A DNA stretch of 64,000 nucleotides from Pelargonium x hortorum (lineage: Eukaryota > Streptophyta > Magnoliopsida > Geraniales > Geraniaceae). Location of the stretch: positions 1-64,000 of the forward strand of contig JAYMTJ010000049.1 of assembly GCA_036897525.1 (NCBI GenBank). The letters are read 5' to 3'. The number at the start of each line of letters is the position of its first letter. The stretch's first letter is position 1. Shown here one piece after another: positions 60,883 to 64,000 of this stretch. A model generated the notes under the pieces. That model was given only the letters and a program-made list of their open reading frames with translations. It searched no databases and had not been told where the DNA came from. The position numbers and the translations under genes were made by a program.

Positions 60883-61220
60883 TATTAAAGGCACCCTTTT
60901 TTAGCTTCCCCGGGGGGCCCCTTCCCGATAATCAGAAGAAATATATGATAGAAATGAAAAGTACTCGCTTAAGCTCCTATTATAAAGAATTTCATCCCAT
61001 AAACTTAAATTCATTTGTATCTATCGACTTTATAGCTTATAAGTCAAGGCTAGTTAAAAGAGACTCGAGACAAAAGTATTTTGTTTTGAACCAACACCAC
61101 TCGATAATTTTTGAAACGTTATACCGAACCGAGTATATAAAAATTCAAAGAAAGCGAGATCACATTAAGAGAAGTAAAATCTTTCATTATAAAAATCAAG
61201 GAGTTTATAAGGAAAGTTAG
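60870..61220 (+). CDS. unrecognised open frame, 116 codons
   Basis: This is the longest open frame in the window, starting with ATG. The N-terminus is hydrophobic (MEFLILKAPFFSFPGGP), with the Pro-Gly-Gly-Pro turn encoded by a GC-rich cluster (60908-60925). The rest is strongly basic: Lys, Arg, Tyr and His dominate, as in KRDSRQKYF and KIQRKRDHIKRSKIF. A small basic protein of this kind could be a ribosomal-protein remnant, but I cannot match it to any mitochondrial ribosomal protein I know. It lies 340 bases upstream of tRNA-Gln on the same strand. A frame of 116 codons is uncommon by chance at this base composition but not impossible in 64 kb. Confidence 0.3.
   Translation: MEFLILKAPFFSFPGGPLPDNQKKYMIEMKSTRLSSYYKEFHPINLNSFVSIDFIAYKSRLVKRDSRQKYFVLNQHHSIIFETLYRTEYIKIQRKRDHIKRSKIFHYKNQGVYKES
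60908..60925. repeat. GC-rich palindrome cluster
   Basis: CCCGGGGGGCCCCTTCCC: CCC and CCCC flank a G6 run, so it can pair in two ways. It lies inside the open frame 60870-61220. That would be unusual for a conserved gene and more usual for a mobile or expanding GC cluster. Confidence 0.55.
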
Positions 61221-61560
61221 GCTTTAGGGATGCTCTCGTAGAGACGTAGAGATTCGACCTCGACTTAATCTAGGAATACCGCGGGTAAAATGAAAAGAGT
61301 GCCCTTGTTGTCTTTCTTTCCGATTTGTAAGTGACAGATAGCTAGAACTGAAGACGAAAAAGCATGAAATCTTCCTGTTATTTTCCTTAATTCTCTCTCA
61401 TTTTCTGTTGACCTTACATCCTATTATTTATACAAAAACAAGAGATCTACGAGGGAAATTCACTCTATACTGTGAAATATTCTAGCAAAAGTACATTCTT
61501 ACTTATATTATATATAGTATGAAATGATTCCTATCCTTTCCTTTTGTATATTATAAGCGG
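61221..61560. other. spacer upstream of tRNA-Gln
   Basis: AT-rich spacer, ending in TATATTATATATAGTATG and TATATTATAAGCGG just before the tRNA. The AT-rich run could include a mitochondrial promoter, but no diagnostic motif is clear. Confidence 0.4.
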
Positions 61561-61636
61561 TGGAGTATAGCCAAGCGGTAAGGCACCGGTTTTTGATACC
61601 GGCATGCAAAGAAAGGTTCGAATCCTTTTACTCCAG
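61561..61636 (+). tRNA. trnQ: tRNA-Gln(UUG) with a 9-base variable loop
   Basis: All four stems are perfect. The acceptor is TGGAGTA / TACTCCA, and the D-stem GCC/GGC encloses AAGCGGTAA. The anticodon arm is CCGGT / TTTTGAT / ACCGG with anticodon UUG, and the T-arm is AAAGG / TTCGAAT / CCTTT with discriminator G. It matches native plant mitochondrial tRNA-Gln, except that the variable loop is CATGCAAAG, nine bases instead of five. The extra AAAG duplicates the first bases of the T-stem (AAAGAAAG at 61608-61615). The trnQ-like copies at 6317 and 32664 have five bases there, so the extra four are derived. This is the only trnQ copy here with an intact anticodon, so it is the likely functional one. 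Whether glutaminyl-tRNA formation tolerates the longer loop is unknown. Confidence 0.9.
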
Positions 61637-64000
61637 TATTTCAACTTAAAATTTTATTTAATCGTACCTACGGTTTTAGGTCGCATGCGATTTATGACTT
61701 ATCTTACTTCAAGTCTCAAGTCAAGGGGCCCTCCCTGAAGCAAGGGATTCCTCGAAGATAAGTGGATAAATTGTGACGAAGATTATTAAATTAGAGCCGA
61801 AAAATTTATGTATACCTAAAATTTCTATTTCATTAACTTTGCCTTACTTTGCTCAGGACCAGTCTGAAGCATTTCTTTGGGTTTTTCATCTTATGGAATT
61901 CTATTTAATAAAAAATGAAGCTTCGGCTAGTAGGAGGCATTTCCTTTTTTACGTTGGCTATTCCGAATAGATTTTATTATGCACTTGCTAGTATATTCTA
62001 ATCCCTTTTTTTGCTTACTCTTGGCTTCGATCCAAAAACTGAGGGCCTTTAAGTTTAAATATTGATGTCTAATTCTTTTCTCTCTGATCCGCTTGACTAC
62101 TAGAATTTCATAAAAAAGATCTACTAAAACAATTCTAAACTAAGAACTCCTTAGACAAGCCAAAAAGTCTTGTCAATAAGTCAAAGTCGTACCCTGTATA
62201 AAGAACTTTTCTTGTTATTTGCTATCTTAGACCGATTGACGGAGGCTCTCTATTACGGATATACTATACAAGGTCAAACCTCTACTCTTTGAATTCCACG
62301 TAGCACAGAATAACGAGTTTGAATTGTAAAGTACAGATAAAGGACTATATAGGAAATGCGTATCAGTTATTATAAGTTCTTAATTTCTTGACATATCCAA
62401 TTGACTTTGAGTTCTCAACTCTTCTCTTCACTGAGTTTGATCCACCGTAACTTGTACTAAATCCAACAGGCGTAGAAAGGGACTTTTATCAATACCCCAC
62501 GAAATCCTTTGCCCGAGACTTAGGAGCTTGTCCAAAAATCTAATGAAATTGGTGATTTACTTTTTGTAAACACGGCGGGTCCCTTTTTAATTAAGTAGAT
62601 TGCACAGGCAGTATAGGGGTTCCAAAAGAAGTGCATATGCTAGCCTTTCTGTAAGGCTTCCCCTTTATATAAAGAAAAGAGGGCCGGGATTGGATAGACC
62701 AGAAGCTCTTTTATTGAAAGCATTTCTGGATGTGCAACGGACAAAGGTAATAATTAAAATGAAGGTTATCTAAACTCTACAATTGTACCAAACATTTTTT
62801 AAGTATTTTACCTATCCCCAACTCTATCTTTATTTATTTTGTTAAATAAAAAAACCTTAGCTTGATCAGATAAATCTATATACAGGTATACGGGAAGGCT
62901 AAAGATGTATCATACATTTTCGATCGATATAGTAAACTAATATGCCTAACCTGGTCAGGAACCTCTCTAGCTATAAAAAGTTCAGTCTGCCCGAGTCCAA
63001 GTATATAGAAAGCTTTTGTCCGGTATTCAACTTAAGAACTCTTTTGCACCAAGGCAAAAGGGGCGCTACTACTTAAGTTCCATTGAGTATTGAGTAAGGA
63101 AACCCCTTCTTTCTTTTAGTAAATCTTGAAAATCTTGCTGCATTTCTTTCTATAAGGTTGCTCCAAATCTAGAGAAACTGAAGTAAAAAAGCGAAAGCGG
63201 CAGGTGTTCCGGATAAGGCGGACCTATAAAAAATCCGTCAGCAGCTAAACTCCATTCAATGAATTGAAACGCAGGATTAGCCAGATCCCGGTCTCGAGTT
63301 ATCCATAAAGGCCCCTTATATTAGACCCCATCTTAATTTGTATGAACCCCATTGAAACAACAACCTCTGCTACTAGAACTCTTCGACAAAGTTTCTACCG
63401 TTTTTTCGAACTCCCCAAGACTATAGCCTATTACTCGCTTCACCATCCGGTAGGGAGTACCTTTAGCCCTCTCACACATATTGGGCGTGCGTGCTTCCAT
63501 TCTTTATTTCCGAAACTTTATTACCACTAACTATTGACGAAGACCACGAATCATAGAAGCAGTTCTTTTTTTATTAATCTACACCTGCTGTGTTTTTAAA
63601 AAAGATAGATTAAGTACGGATCTGTATGGACAAGAAACCTCTATAAATTGAGTATGTTTTATAACAATGCTTCGTAAAAATTCAGTATTATTAGAAAAAC
63701 TTCCCAGAAAGGGGAATTCCATATCCTTATAGGGATTCAAAAAAAAAGTGTACAAAACTTCAAGACCTTTACTTGCTTTGAAAAGAGTCGGCAGCCTGCC
63801 TATACAGACTTGAAACCTCCACCATTCTGGTAAAAAAGCGTTTTAGTTACTTGTTCAGCAGTCTAGAATCTAGAATACAAGAAGCATATTCCTAGCCAGA
63901 GAATTAAAATATTCTTTTTAATGAAAACCTTTTGCTAGGTGTTTAAGGTGCCAAAACGTATAAAGTTTTTCTAGATCTACCGCATCGTACACAAAACTAT
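61637..64000. other. gene-free type I DNA at right end
   Basis: No gene recognised. Open frames of 65 codons (61773-61970) and 62 codons (63342-63530), both with non-ATG starts, have balanced composition but no known motif. The stretch 63.17-63.53 kb is GC-richer than its surroundings. The window ends in AT-rich spacer with no sign of a genome end. Confidence 0.45.

Noticed and set aside
1-64000. CRISPR array, rRNA genes, bacterial operons, transposases
   Set aside because: I looked for regularly spaced identical repeats, conserved rRNA words and transposase-like frames on both strands and saw none.

Overview
The window looks like a gene-poor stretch of a large, AT-rich organellar genome, most likely a plant-type (streptophyte) mitochondrion. 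The taxonomic call rests on tRNAs. At 61561-61636 there is a tRNA-Gln(UUG) with all stems intact. At 58254-58333 (minus) there is a tRNA-Pro(UGG), and at 11342-11433 (minus) a tRNA-Ser(GCU). All three resemble the native tRNAs of land-plant mitochondria more than plastid or nuclear ones. I see no rRNA, no recognisable respiratory-chain or ribosomal-protein gene, and no open frame longer than about 116 codons on either strand. I cannot name the species, and the low GC (roughly one third by eye) is unusual for a seed-plant mitochondrion.

Layout. Two sequence types alternate. Type I fills most of 1-18.9, 20.7-25.6, 27.6-34.7, 41.4-51.2 and 58.2-64.0 kb. It is AT-rich, peppered with short GC-rich palindromes of the form GG(N)CC, and carries the tRNA genes and many decayed tRNA-like pieces. 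Type II lies at about 19.7-20.7, 25.6-27.6, 34.7-36.5, 39.4-41.4 and 51.3-58.2 kb. It has strong strand bias (purine-rich, CTA-rich or GT-rich) and carries dispersed copies of a degenerate minisatellite. Near 55-57 kb it also carries an old internal duplication. A third kind, at about 37.4-38.6 kb, is less AT-rich and more like ordinary plant mtDNA. It contains a compact D-armless tRNA-like fold (38217-38275, minus).

The clearest unusual signal is in the tRNAs. Each of the three best tRNA genes carries one 4-nt tandem duplication (AAAG in trnQ, CTGT in trnP, GAAT in trnS). Two other trnQ-like copies in the same window lack the duplication, so it appears derived. Unspaced 4-nt duplications also recur in the non-coding DNA. 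The window therefore reads as DNA shaped by repeated short-duplication repair and by multiplication of small repeats, with tRNA genes being duplicated and decaying within it. All calls were made by eye; no searches or folding programs were run.
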